DNA from: JBBQXK01 sp038251625
GTDB lineage: Bacteria > Pseudomonadota > Alphaproteobacteria > Rhodobacterales > Rhodobacteraceae
Direction of reading: 5' to 3'
Length of the DNA: 22,148 nt
Assembly: GCA_038251625.1 (NCBI GenBank)
Contig: JBBSBE010000063.1
Location: forward strand, 1 to 22,148
In this document: positions 1 to 7,515 of the stretch, in pieces
Numbering within the stretch: the first letter of the stretch is position 1
Layout of the letters: each line of letters begins with the position of its first letter
Translations under genes and position numbers: made by a program
Notes under the pieces: model-generated
What the model saw: the letters and a program-made list of their open reading frames with translations, nothing else
Told to the model about the DNA's origin: nothing
Database searches by the model: none

Positions 1-1230
1 ATGGTCGCCCACCCGCCCGTCCACCGTGCCGGCCATCGGATAGCAGATCAGCCCCGCCTCGAACGCCGCCGCCTTCACCCGCGCGGCCAGCCTCCGGTCG
101 GGGTCAAAGGGTGCCTTCGTCGCGCGGTCCTCCACCAGTTCGAGGCCGAGGAACAGCCCCCGCCCCCGGATATCGCCCACATGCGCGTGCTGCCCGAACC
201 GGTCCTCCAGTGCCGCGCGCAGGGTGGCGCCGATCCGGGTCACCCGGTCCAGAAGCCCCCGGTCAAGGATCGCCCGCAGCACCGCCAGCCCCGCCGCCGT
301 GGCGACGGGATGCCCGATATAGGTGTGCCCATGCTGGAAGAACCCGCTGCCCCCTTCGATCGCCGCATAGATCGCGCCCGAGCAGAGCATCGCCCCGATC
401 GGCTGATACCCCGCGCCCAGCCCCTTCGCGATGCAGACGATATCGGGCGCCACCCCGTCGGCCTCGGACGCGAAAAGCGTGCCCGTCCGCCCCATCCCGC
501 ACATCACCTCATCAAGGATCAGCAGGATGCCGTGGCGGTCACAGATCTCGCGGATGGCGCGGAAATAGCCCGGCGCAGGCGGCACCGCGCCCAGCGTGGC
601 GCCCACCACGGGTTCGGCGATGAAGGCCATCACCGTCTCGGGTCCCAGCCGCAGGATCTCATCCTCCAGCGCCCGCGCCGCCCGCTGCCCGTAGGCCTCG
701 GGTGTCTCGTCCTCGCGGCGCAGACGGTAGTCGTAGCAAGGGTCGATGTGGCTCACGTCCAGCAGAAGCGGCGCGAAAGGCGCCCGCCGCCACGCATTGC
801 CGCCCGCCGACAGCGCCCCGAGCGTATTGCCGTGATAGCTTTGCTTCCGCGCGATCAGGCGATGGCGGCCGGGTTGCCCCGTCTCCACCATATACTGCCG
901 CGCCAGCTTGATCGCGGCCTCCGTCGCCTCCGACCCACCCGAGACGAAGTAGACCCGGTCGATCCCCGGCGGCGCATCGGCGATCAGAAGGTCCGCCAGC
1001 GCCTCGGCGGGTTCCGAGGTGAAAAAGCCGGTATGTGCAAAGGCCACGCGGTCCAGTTGCGCCTTGATCGCGTCGGTCACCGCGCGGTCGCCGTGCCCGA
1101 GGCAGGATACCGCCGCCCCGCCGGACCCGTCGAGATACCGCTTGCCCGTGCTGTCGATCAGATAGCACCCCTCGCTCCCAACCACCGTGGGCGGCCTGGA
1201 TTTCATGTGCCGGGGAAAGACATGGTCCAT
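1..1230 (-). CDS. Class III (aspartate aminotransferase family) PLP aminotransferase, 3' end cut by window
   Basis: This enzyme should move an amino group, probably from an omega-amine or amino acid, to a keto acid in the cytoplasm using PLP. The reading frame starts at an ATG at 1230 and stays open for 410 codons to the window edge, so I estimate that about 30 C-terminal residues are missing. Fold-type I class III landmarks are visible: the phosphate-binding SGGSEA (about 97-102), the SYHGNT segment (131-136), the LDEV aspartate at about D240 that pairs with the PLP ring nitrogen, and the Schiff-base lysine at about K269 in IAKGLGAGY. A closing GHTYIGHP segment follows near 301-308. It starts 5 bases after the stop of the C45-family gene, so it is the distal gene of the same operon. 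Family assignment is firm. The substrate is unknown; an omega-amine product of the upstream decarboxylase is a reasonable guess. Confidence 0.93.
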   Translation of the reverse strand, partial: MDHVFPRHMKSRPPTVVGSEGCYLIDSTGKRYLDGSGGAAVSCLGHGDRAVTDAIKAQLDRVAFAHTGFFTSEPAEALADLLIADAPPGIDRVYFVSGGSEATEAAIKLARQYMVETGQPGRHRLIARKQSYHGNTLGALSAGGNAWRRAPFAPLLLDVSHIDPCYDYRLRREDETPEAYGQRAARALEDEILRLGPETVMAFIAEPVVGATLGAVPPAPGYFRAIREICDRHGILLILDEVMCGMGRTGTLFASEADGVAPDIVCIAKGLGAGYQPIGAMLCSGAIYAAIEGGSGFFQHGHTYIGHPVATAAGLAVLRAILDRGLLDRVTRIGATLRAALEDRFGQHAHVGDIRGRGLFLGLELVEDRATKAPFDPDRRLAARVKAAAFEAGLICYPMAGTVDGRVGDH

Positions 1231-1235
1231 GCCGG

Positions 1236-2222
1236 TCAGGACGCCGTGCGGGGGTGCGGGGTGTGGACGATGCGGGTTCCTTCGGCAAAGGCGTTGAGGT
1301 TGAGCGGCCAGACGGTTCCTGGCCAGCGCAAGTCCATCTGGCCAAGGCGCGGGCGATAGACGGCGGTGTAGAGAGTGCCGAAACCGGCATCGAAGGCGGT
1401 GGAATAAAGCGGCGGCTTCAGGAACGCGCCGATGAACTTTTCCTCCGGGTCCGCATGCAGGGTCAGCCGCTGCAGAAGGTAGCGTTCACGCTCCACCGTC
1501 GCGGTAAAGCGGGTCTGCATGGACCAGTCCACCCTGTCCTGATGGTTCGTGGCGACGGCCGCATGGGTGATCCGGGCCGGGCGGTCGGGCGCCATCTGTG
1601 CAGTCAGGAAGTGGCGCGCGGCATCCAGAACGGTGACGTTATAGCTCATGTGCGTGGGCAACCGCGCCAGCGCCGCCCCGGCCTCTGCCGTCGTCGTGCA
1701 GGTCTGCAAGACGTAGCGCAGGATCAGCGGCACACCAAAGCCATCCCCCACCACCCGCCGGCCCCCGAAGGTCAGCGACAGGGCAAGGCCTGCATCGTTC
1801 ATCCCGTCCACCAGCCCCCACAAGCCATCCGACGTGCCGATGACAGCCCGGCCCATCCATTCCGTGCGCATCACCACACGGTCGAACGCAAGGGGGCTGT
1901 AATCGTAGTTGCGCACCAGAACCGGCTCTGCCCCGCCCCAGACGGCCTGCGAACAGGCCGCGATATAGGCGGGCGGACAGTAGCAGGACAGAAAGCGCGC
2001 CTCCATGTCGCCGCCGCCCGCCAGCGCGCAAAGCTCTTCATAAAGCGGCAGGATCTCGGGCATGTGCGCCTTCAGCGCTTGTCGCCCCGCCCAATAGGTC
2101 GGCCGCGCCTCGGCACCGTCGCGCAGCCACCAGCGGCGGTAATCGGGCCAGTATTCACGGAAAAGCCCGGCCCATGTCGGGCCGGGCCGGGCTTCGCCGA
2201 TGGCGCGCCAAAGAAGGTCCAT
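1236..2222 (-). CDS. C45-type Ntn acyltransferase/hydrolase (acyl-CoA:6-APA acyltransferase-like)
   Basis: This 328-aa protein resembles the C45 autoprocessing acyltransferase/peptidase family. Members cut themselves before a cysteine, and that cysteine then makes or breaks amide bonds. The likely nucleophile is Cys90 (AAC-SQAVW), followed 14 residues later by RNYDYSP (104-110), which matches the family's Cys ... (R/G)N(Y/F)D spacing. A later NHQD (about 226-229) fits the conserved Asn region. Residues 1-89 would be the removable leader, longer than in minimal family members. Cys80, Cys82 and Cys90 all lie near the predicted cleavage site, so the exact nucleophile is inferred. The gene starts 12 bases after the ATP-grasp stop and ends 5 bases before the aminotransferase start. 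The family is fairly sure; whether it acts as transferase, amidase or peptidase is not determinable here. Confidence 0.85.
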   Translation of the reverse strand: MDLLWRAIGEARPGPTWAGLFREYWPDYRRWWLRDGAEARPTYWAGRQALKAHMPEILPLYEELCALAGGGDMEARFLSCYCPPAYIAACSQAVWGGAEPVLVRNYDYSPLAFDRVVMRTEWMGRAVIGTSDGLWGLVDGMNDAGLALSLTFGGRRVVGDGFGVPLILRYVLQTCTTTAEAGAALARLPTHMSYNVTVLDAARHFLTAQMAPDRPARITHAAVATNHQDRVDWSMQTRFTATVERERYLLQRLTLHADPEEKFIGAFLKPPLYSTAFDAGFGTLYTAVYRPRLGQMDLRWPGTVWPLNLNAFAEGTRIVHTPHPRTAS

Positions 2223-2234
2223 CGGCCGCTGCCC

Positions 2235-3692
2235 CTACATGATCTTGAACGCAGGCTCGGCATAGACGGGCATCGCCTGGGCCTGCGCCAGCGGCGTGGC
2301 AGCAAAGCTGTTCTTGATCCCGTGAATCCAGCGCTTTGCGCGTTCGTTCAACTGAAAACCGTTGGTCATCGACCGTCCGCGCGTCACCAGGATGCCCAGA
2401 TCGGCGCCCTCGTACCGGTAATCGCCCGGCTTCTGGATGCGCAGGAAGAACGCCTCGTTTTCGCTTTCCACCGCGCGGCGGTGATAGTCGAAACGGTCGA
2501 ACACCACGCGGCCATCCTCCAGCATCTTGTAGATGCCTGTTTGGGGCGCATCGGTGATGATGTCCACCGTGTCGTCGGTATGCTTGATCACCATCTGGCT
2601 CCACCCGTCGATCATGTCGGGGTTGGCCCAGCGGGCATTCAACTCGTCCACATCCAGCTTGAATTTGGCCTTTGAGAATTCCAGCAAGTGGAACAGGAAC
2701 AGCGGTGCATCCGCATGGGCAAAGGCGGCGTGGTTTGTCATGGACGAACAACCCGTGATGCGCGGGTTCAGTTCCCCCAGCCACAGATCGCCGGTCTTCT
2801 TGTCGATCAGGAAGTCCAATTCGAAGTAACCGCGGTAGCCTTCCTTTCGCAATTGCTCGCCGAATTTGAAGGTCAGATCGCGCGCCTTCTGGCGCACCTT
2901 GGGCGGAAAGGCGGTGGCGAGGATCTCGTTGCCACACCAGCCGCCGCGATAGGGGGTCAGTTCCTTGAAGCCCACAAGTTCGGTCATCAGCGGGCCGACG
3001 ATGGTGCCCTGGCTGGTCACGCAGGCCTCGATCGCAGATCCCCGGCAATCGATCCGCTTCATGATCTTGATCTCGCCCTCTCCGATGATCTCGTGCTCGT
3101 GGCGGCGGAAATCGGCTTCGGACTTGATGAAGAACGTGGTGTGCCCGCTGTCGCCATAGGCCGACTGCAGCACCAGGTCATGCCCGATGCCCGCCTTTTC
3201 GCAGGTCTCGCGCAGCCCGTCGTAGCTTTTCACCTCGGCCAGCACGTTCGGCACCGAAGGCACCCCCGCCTTGTTGCCGATGCGGACGGTTTCGATCTTG
3301 TTGTCCATCTTAGTGCGCAACGCGGCCTTGGGGAACCACACATCCGCCCCCAGTTCCTTGGCCAGCCGCTCGGTTTCCTCGTCGAACATCAGGAACACGA
3401 ATTTCGGCTTGCCACCCCGGCGCTTCACAAGGTCGATCACCTCCTTGTGCTGCAAAAGGTAGTTGTTGATATCCTCGATCGACTGGAACTCCGCGTGCGG
3501 CTGTTCCGAGGGCACAAAGGTGTTGGGGTGCCGCCCGTCGTAGCAGTCGATATAGCAGATGTACTTGAAATTCTTGCACCATTCATCAATCCCCAGAAGA
3601 TTGAAGTTGGTGGCAGAGATGAAATAGACCGGCTCTTCGTTGCGGTGAAAGAAGCGGCGGATTTCCGAAATGTTTTTCAGTTCCTTGGGCAT
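2235..3692 (-). CDS. Stand-alone ATP-grasp ligase-like protein (often labelled 'biotin carboxylase')
   Basis: This 485-aa protein has an ATP-grasp core. A glycine-rich loop, SAYGDSGHTTF, lies at 177-187 and should close over ATP. Metal-binding acidic residues are in GYFELDFLID (288-297) and in the ELNPRITG signature (307-314). ATP-grasp enzymes activate a carboxylate as acyl phosphate and join it to an amine, thiol or similar group. The ELNPR motif resembles EMNPR of biotin carboxylase, but no biotin-carrier or carboxyltransferase gene is nearby and the C-terminal 150 residues do not look like a biotin carboxylase C-domain, so the biotin label is doubtful. An AGGGAGGG ribosome site precedes the ATG at 3692. 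The start lies 11 bases after the decarboxylase stop. Ligation of an amine or amino acid made by its neighbour is an inference. Confidence 0.85.
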   Translation of the reverse strand: MPKELKNISEIRRFFHRNEEPVYFISATNFNLLGIDEWCKNFKYICYIDCYDGRHPNTFVPSEQPHAEFQSIEDINNYLLQHKEVIDLVKRRGGKPKFVFLMFDEETERLAKELGADVWFPKAALRTKMDNKIETVRIGNKAGVPSVPNVLAEVKSYDGLRETCEKAGIGHDLVLQSAYGDSGHTTFFIKSEADFRRHEHEIIGEGEIKIMKRIDCRGSAIEACVTSQGTIVGPLMTELVGFKELTPYRGGWCGNEILATAFPPKVRQKARDLTFKFGEQLRKEGYRGYFELDFLIDKKTGDLWLGELNPRITGCSSMTNHAAFAHADAPLFLFHLLEFSKAKFKLDVDELNARWANPDMIDGWSQMVIKHTDDTVDIITDAPQTGIYKMLEDGRVVFDRFDYHRRAVESENEAFFLRIQKPGDYRYEGADLGILVTRGRSMTNGFQLNERAKRWIHGIKNSFAATPLAQAQAMPVYAEPAFKIM

Positions 3693-3703
3693 CTTGCCCT
3701 CCC

Positions 3704-6439
3704 TTATTCGGCTGCTTTGGTAATGGCGGGTGACTGGCTGGCAAGCACCGCGTCGGTAAAGACGCGCAAGCCCAGATCGGCGCGGTAGCCGTGGATTTCA
3801 CTGACATCGAGCGCGCGCATGAAGGCAAGGATTTCGTGGCTTACCACCTGTCCCGGCACAAGGATCGGAAAGCCGGGCGGGTAGGGGATGATGAAGCTGG
3901 CAGATACCACCTCGCGCCCCGCATCCATCGCGTCCTTCAGCGACCCGTCGAGTTCCAGATAATCACAGTTGTTCTCGTCATAGGCGAGGAAGAAGGGCGT
4001 GCGGATATCGCCCTCTCCCGTTTCAGGATCGGCGCAGAACGCCGGATGAAAGCGCGAAAAGTCGGGCAGGGGCGGAAGGTCCTGCATAAGGTTCTTCACC
4101 CGCCGGTCAAACGCCAGCCGCTCCATTTTCGAGGCGTCATCCAGCCGCTCGTCCAGTTCCTTGGCAATCTCGACCAGCACCTCGATGAGGTACGCGACCG
4201 AGGATCGGGTAGTCCCGATATTGGTCATGAACAGCACGGTATTGCGCGAGGTCTTGTTGATCTGGATGCCGTATTTATCCATCAGGATCTTGGTCTTGAA
4301 CGTATCGCCATCCCAGCCCGTACCGCCCACCGCCAGCGTCACGCGGGTGGCATCCAGCACGAATTCGTCGTTTTCCCAGCAATCCCAGATGTCAGTCCAG
4401 CCCTGCTCGGGATCATAATAGCTGGTCACGCCGCTTTCGCGGTGCTCTTCGGGGATCATGTCGCCTGCCGCGAGCACCTTGAAATACTTCTGCAGCAGGG
4501 GATGGGTGGAAATCGCGCGCCGCATCGACATGGCGGCCTCCACCTGCCGCTGCACGAATTCATACCCCTCCAGCTCTACCTGCCGCCGCCCCACGTCGAG
4601 CGAGGCGATGATCTGGTAGTTCGGGCTGGTCGAGGTGTGGGTCATGTAGGCTTCGTGGAAACTCTGCTCCACCTCGCCTTTGAAATCCTGATCGTTGACG
4701 TGGATCATCGATCCTTGCCGCAAGCTGGTCAGTGTCTTGTGGGTGGATTGCGTAGCATAGACGCGCACGCGCGCCTTTGGCGACGGGATCAGCCGCGTTT
4801 TCAGAAGCGTCGCGTCATCGGCGCCCTTCAGCTTGGCCTGTTGCTTTTCATAGGCCTTGGCATGCGCGTCCGACTTGAACTTCACCCGCAGGTTATTGGC
4901 CGCGTTCATTCCCGTGCGCTGCCGGTAGGTCGGGCCAAAGCGCGCAAAGGCGAACCACGCCTCATCCCACAGGAAGATCAGGTCCGGCTTGATGGCAAGG
5001 CATTCCTCCATCACCCGCTCGACGTTGTAGACGATGCCGTCAAAGGTGCAGTTGGTCAGCAGCAGCATCCGCACGCGGTCCAGCTTGCCCGCCGCACGCA
5101 GCTTCAAGAGCTGCTTCTTGATCTCGTGGATCGGCACCGCGCCATACATCGAATATTCGTTCAGGGGGTAGCTGTCCAAATAGCAGACCTGCGCGCCAGA
5201 CAGCACCATCCCGTAATGATGCGACTTGTGGCAATCGCGGTCCACCAGCACGATATCGCCCGGCCGCACCAGGGCCTGCACCACGATCTTGTTGCAGGTC
5301 GAGGTGCCGTTGGTGGCAAAGAACGTCTGCTTTGATCCGAAGGCGCGGCTTGCCAGTTCCTGCGCCTCCTTGATCGGCCCGTGCGGTTCCAGCAGCGAAT
5401 CCAGCCCCCCGGACGTCGCCGACGTCTCGGCCATAAAGATGTTGGGGCCATAGAACGCCCCCATGTCCTGGATCCAGTGGCTGCGCGTGATCGACTTGCC
5501 CCGGCTGATCGGCATGGCGTGGAACACGCCGGTGGGCTGCTTTGAATATTCCTTCAGCGCGGTAAAGAACGGCGTCTTGTAGCGCGCCTGAACCCCCCGC
5601 AGGATGTTCAGGTGCAACTCGGTAAAGTCTTCCTGGTTGTAGAACACGCGTCGGCAGATGCCGAGATCGAGCCCCGCGATATCCTCAACCGACCGGTCCG
5701 TCACCAGATAGGCATCGAGTTCAGGCCGCACCCGCGCCACCAGACGGCAAAGCTCCGGCCCGTAGTCCTCGGGCGCCATCGCCTCGACCGCATCCATCCG
5801 CCCCGCGCGGTTGAGGTAGCGGTTCAGGATCCCGTGTTCCAGGTTCGATCGCAGCCTAAGGCCGGGGCGCACCACGATGGCCTGAATGTTGTGGTTCAGC
5901 AGAACCGCGATCAGCGCGTCCTGCAGGCTGGGCACCACCACGGGTTCATAGGTGAACGCATCTTCCGACCGGCGCATCTGCACCATGTTGGCCTTCAGCC
6001 AGCGTTCCTGATGTTCGTTCACCTCGTCAACGATCAGCACCTCGAAATAGGGTTTCGACAGTGCCCGCGCATCCGGTGACAGGATCGCATCGTCGTCGCT
6101 GTCATCCGCTTCGGCAGAGTCACGGTCCAAGGGAATGTGGCGTCGACGGTAAGCCCCCGTGGTCAGCGCCCGGGTGATGCGCCGGGCGGTGAACGCCACA
6201 TCCGCCACATTGCCATGGCTGAATTGCCGCGCCATGTGGTCGAACGCCGCCATGCCGGGAAAGGCCCAATACCGCTCGATGGCCTCCAGCGATTCAAAAA
6301 GCGACAGCACCTTTGCCCGCGCGGCTTTGGCGCGTTTGCCCTCGGGTTCCCGCACCAGAAGGTCAAGGTTCTCGCGCAACGCGCTCCACCGGTCGGCGCG
6401 CAACTGCACGGCGGAATAATAGTCGCTCATCGTCTCCAT
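3704..6439 (-). CDS. Orn/Lys/Arg-type PLP-dependent decarboxylase, extended form
   Basis: This 911-aa enzyme belongs to the fold-type I family of lysine, ornithine and arginine decarboxylases, which remove CO2 from basic amino acids to give cadaverine, putrescine or agmatine. Residues 1-130 are an extra N-terminal region with no recognised domain. A flavodoxin-like wing follows (about 131-245: YFEVLIVDEV to the VTDRS segment), then the PLP domain. The PLP domain contains FFATNGTST (373-381), DRDCHKSHHYG (400-410), WDEAWFAF with D492, and the Schiff-base lysine K568 in TQSTHKTL. The D492-K568 gap is 76 residues, against about 37 in E. coli LdcI, so a basic insert of about 40 residues lies beside the active site. 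Total length exceeds the usual 710-755. The ATG at 6439 is chosen for its AAAGGAC ribosome site; the later ATG at 6430 has a worse one. Substrate is unassigned. Confidence 0.92.
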   Translation of the reverse strand: METMSDYYSAVQLRADRWSALRENLDLLVREPEGKRAKAARAKVLSLFESLEAIERYWAFPGMAAFDHMARQFSHGNVADVAFTARRITRALTTGAYRRRHIPLDRDSAEADDSDDDAILSPDARALSKPYFEVLIVDEVNEHQERWLKANMVQMRRSEDAFTYEPVVVPSLQDALIAVLLNHNIQAIVVRPGLRLRSNLEHGILNRYLNRAGRMDAVEAMAPEDYGPELCRLVARVRPELDAYLVTDRSVEDIAGLDLGICRRVFYNQEDFTELHLNILRGVQARYKTPFFTALKEYSKQPTGVFHAMPISRGKSITRSHWIQDMGAFYGPNIFMAETSATSGGLDSLLEPHGPIKEAQELASRAFGSKQTFFATNGTSTCNKIVVQALVRPGDIVLVDRDCHKSHHYGMVLSGAQVCYLDSYPLNEYSMYGAVPIHEIKKQLLKLRAAGKLDRVRMLLLTNCTFDGIVYNVERVMEECLAIKPDLIFLWDEAWFAFARFGPTYRQRTGMNAANNLRVKFKSDAHAKAYEKQQAKLKGADDATLLKTRLIPSPKARVRVYATQSTHKTLTSLRQGSMIHVNDQDFKGEVEQSFHEAYMTHTSTSPNYQIIASLDVGRRQVELEGYEFVQRQVEAAMSMRRAISTHPLLQKYFKVLAAGDMIPEEHRESGVTSYYDPEQGWTDIWDCWENDEFVLDATRVTLAVGGTGWDGDTFKTKILMDKYGIQINKTSRNTVLFMTNIGTTRSSVAYLIEVLVEIAKELDERLDDASKMERLAFDRRVKNLMQDLPPLPDFSRFHPAFCADPETGEGDIRTPFFLAYDENNCDYLELDGSLKDAMDAGREVVSASFIIPYPPGFPILVPGQVVSHEILAFMRALDVSEIHGYRADLGLRVFTDAVLASQSPAITKAAE

Positions 6440-6498
6440 GGCATCGTCCTTTCCCGTCAGGCCGCGCCTTGCGGCGCGCGCCTGCCTTTTGTCGGCGC

Positions 6499-7485
6499 TC
6501 AGCCGGTGATGGTCTTGCCCGCCAGATGGGGTTCGTGCCCGTCCAGACCTTTGAAGCTGGGCGTATTGGCCGCGTCGGGCTGGTCGAGGTAGCTCGCATC
6601 GCGCGGATCGGGCAGCAGCCCCGCGCGCGATCCCTGCTGCGGCTTTTCCAGCGGCCCCAGCGTTTGCAGGAACGCGTCCGTGCCGCTCGTGCGGTCATAG
6701 ACGCTGAAATCCGTGGGCCGGTCGCGAAAGCTTTTCAGTACCTGGCCCAGGCCGCGCATCCCCGTTTCGCGCTGGCGGCGCACAAGGTCGAGGTCGATCT
6801 CGATGGGGAACATGTCTTCCTGCCCCGCCGATTGGTGCAGCACGGCAGCAGACGGATCGACCACGATCGACCGCCCGTTCCCGCCAGCCCCAAGGCCGTT
6901 GACGCCAAAGACGTAGCACTGGAACTGCGCCGCGGTCGCGCGGCTGATGGCGATCTCGGCATCGCGGTCGGGCGTGCCCGTCAGCACCGGCAACAGCAGC
7001 ACTTCCGCGCCCTGCGCCGTCAACTGCCGCGTGGTTTCGGGAAACCAGATGTCATAGCAGATCGACAGGCCAAAGCGGCCGACCCCCGGCACATCGAAAA
7101 GGCAGAAATCGCTGCCCGGCGCCACCCCCTGCTCATACGGCAGGAAGGGAAACATCTTGTCGTGCCGCGCCACGATCACCCCGTCGGGGTTGATGACGGA
7201 CGCGGTGTTGTAGATCACCCCCGCCTCGGTGCGACGATACATCGATCCGGGGATCAGCCAGACATGGTGCTTCTTCGCCGCCTCCTGAAAGCGCACGAGG
7301 GGTTGGTTTTCGGCGGGCAGCGCGTGCTTGGTCAGCGGGCCGAACGGGGCCAGTTCGCTGAACAGCACCATCTGCGTCCACGGGAAGACCGACATCAGGA
7401 TGTCGAGCCGCGTCAGCATTCCGTCGATGTTGGGTTGAAGCGCGTTGACGTGCATCTGCACGCCGGCGATGGCGAAGGGGGTCAT
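6499..7485 (-). CDS. Carbon-nitrogen hydrolase (nitrilase superfamily amidase)
   Basis: This 328-aa cytoplasmic hydrolase should cleave a C-N bond in an amide, carbamoyl amine or nitrile. The nitrilase-superfamily triad is complete: Glu44 (FSELAPF), Lys110 (RHDKMFPF) and Cys143 (SICYDIWFPE). The protein is longer than typical 260-300-residue amidases; residues after about 265 form a tail rich in Gly, Pro and Asp that I cannot assign. N-carbamoylputrescine amidase of the arginine-agmatine-putrescine route belongs to the same superfamily. That is suggestive beside an Orn/Lys/Arg decarboxylase, but it does not prove the substrate. An AGGA ribosome site precedes the ATG at 7485. The gene lies 30 bases after the TRAP permease stop and about 60 bases before the decarboxylase start, within the operon. 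Confidence 0.93.
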   Translation of the reverse strand: MTPFAIAGVQMHVNALQPNIDGMLTRLDILMSVFPWTQMVLFSELAPFGPLTKHALPAENQPLVRFQEAAKKHHVWLIPGSMYRRTEAGVIYNTASVINPDGVIVARHDKMFPFLPYEQGVAPGSDFCLFDVPGVGRFGLSICYDIWFPETTRQLTAQGAEVLLLPVLTGTPDRDAEIAISRATAAQFQCYVFGVNGLGAGGNGRSIVVDPSAAVLHQSAGQEDMFPIEIDLDLVRRQRETGMRGLGQVLKSFRDRPTDFSVYDRTSGTDAFLQTLGPLEKPQQGSRAGLLPDPRDASYLDQPDAANTPSFKGLDGHEPHLAGKTITG

Positions 7486-7515
7486 TCAAGGTCCTGTTTT
7501 ACGGTCTGTACGGGG

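Noticed and set aside
1..2675. Long plus-strand open frames opposite the aminotransferase, C45 and ATP-grasp genes
   Set aside because: They are mirror frames of clear enzymes, have Arg/His/Pro-rich composition, and lack ribosome sites or family features.
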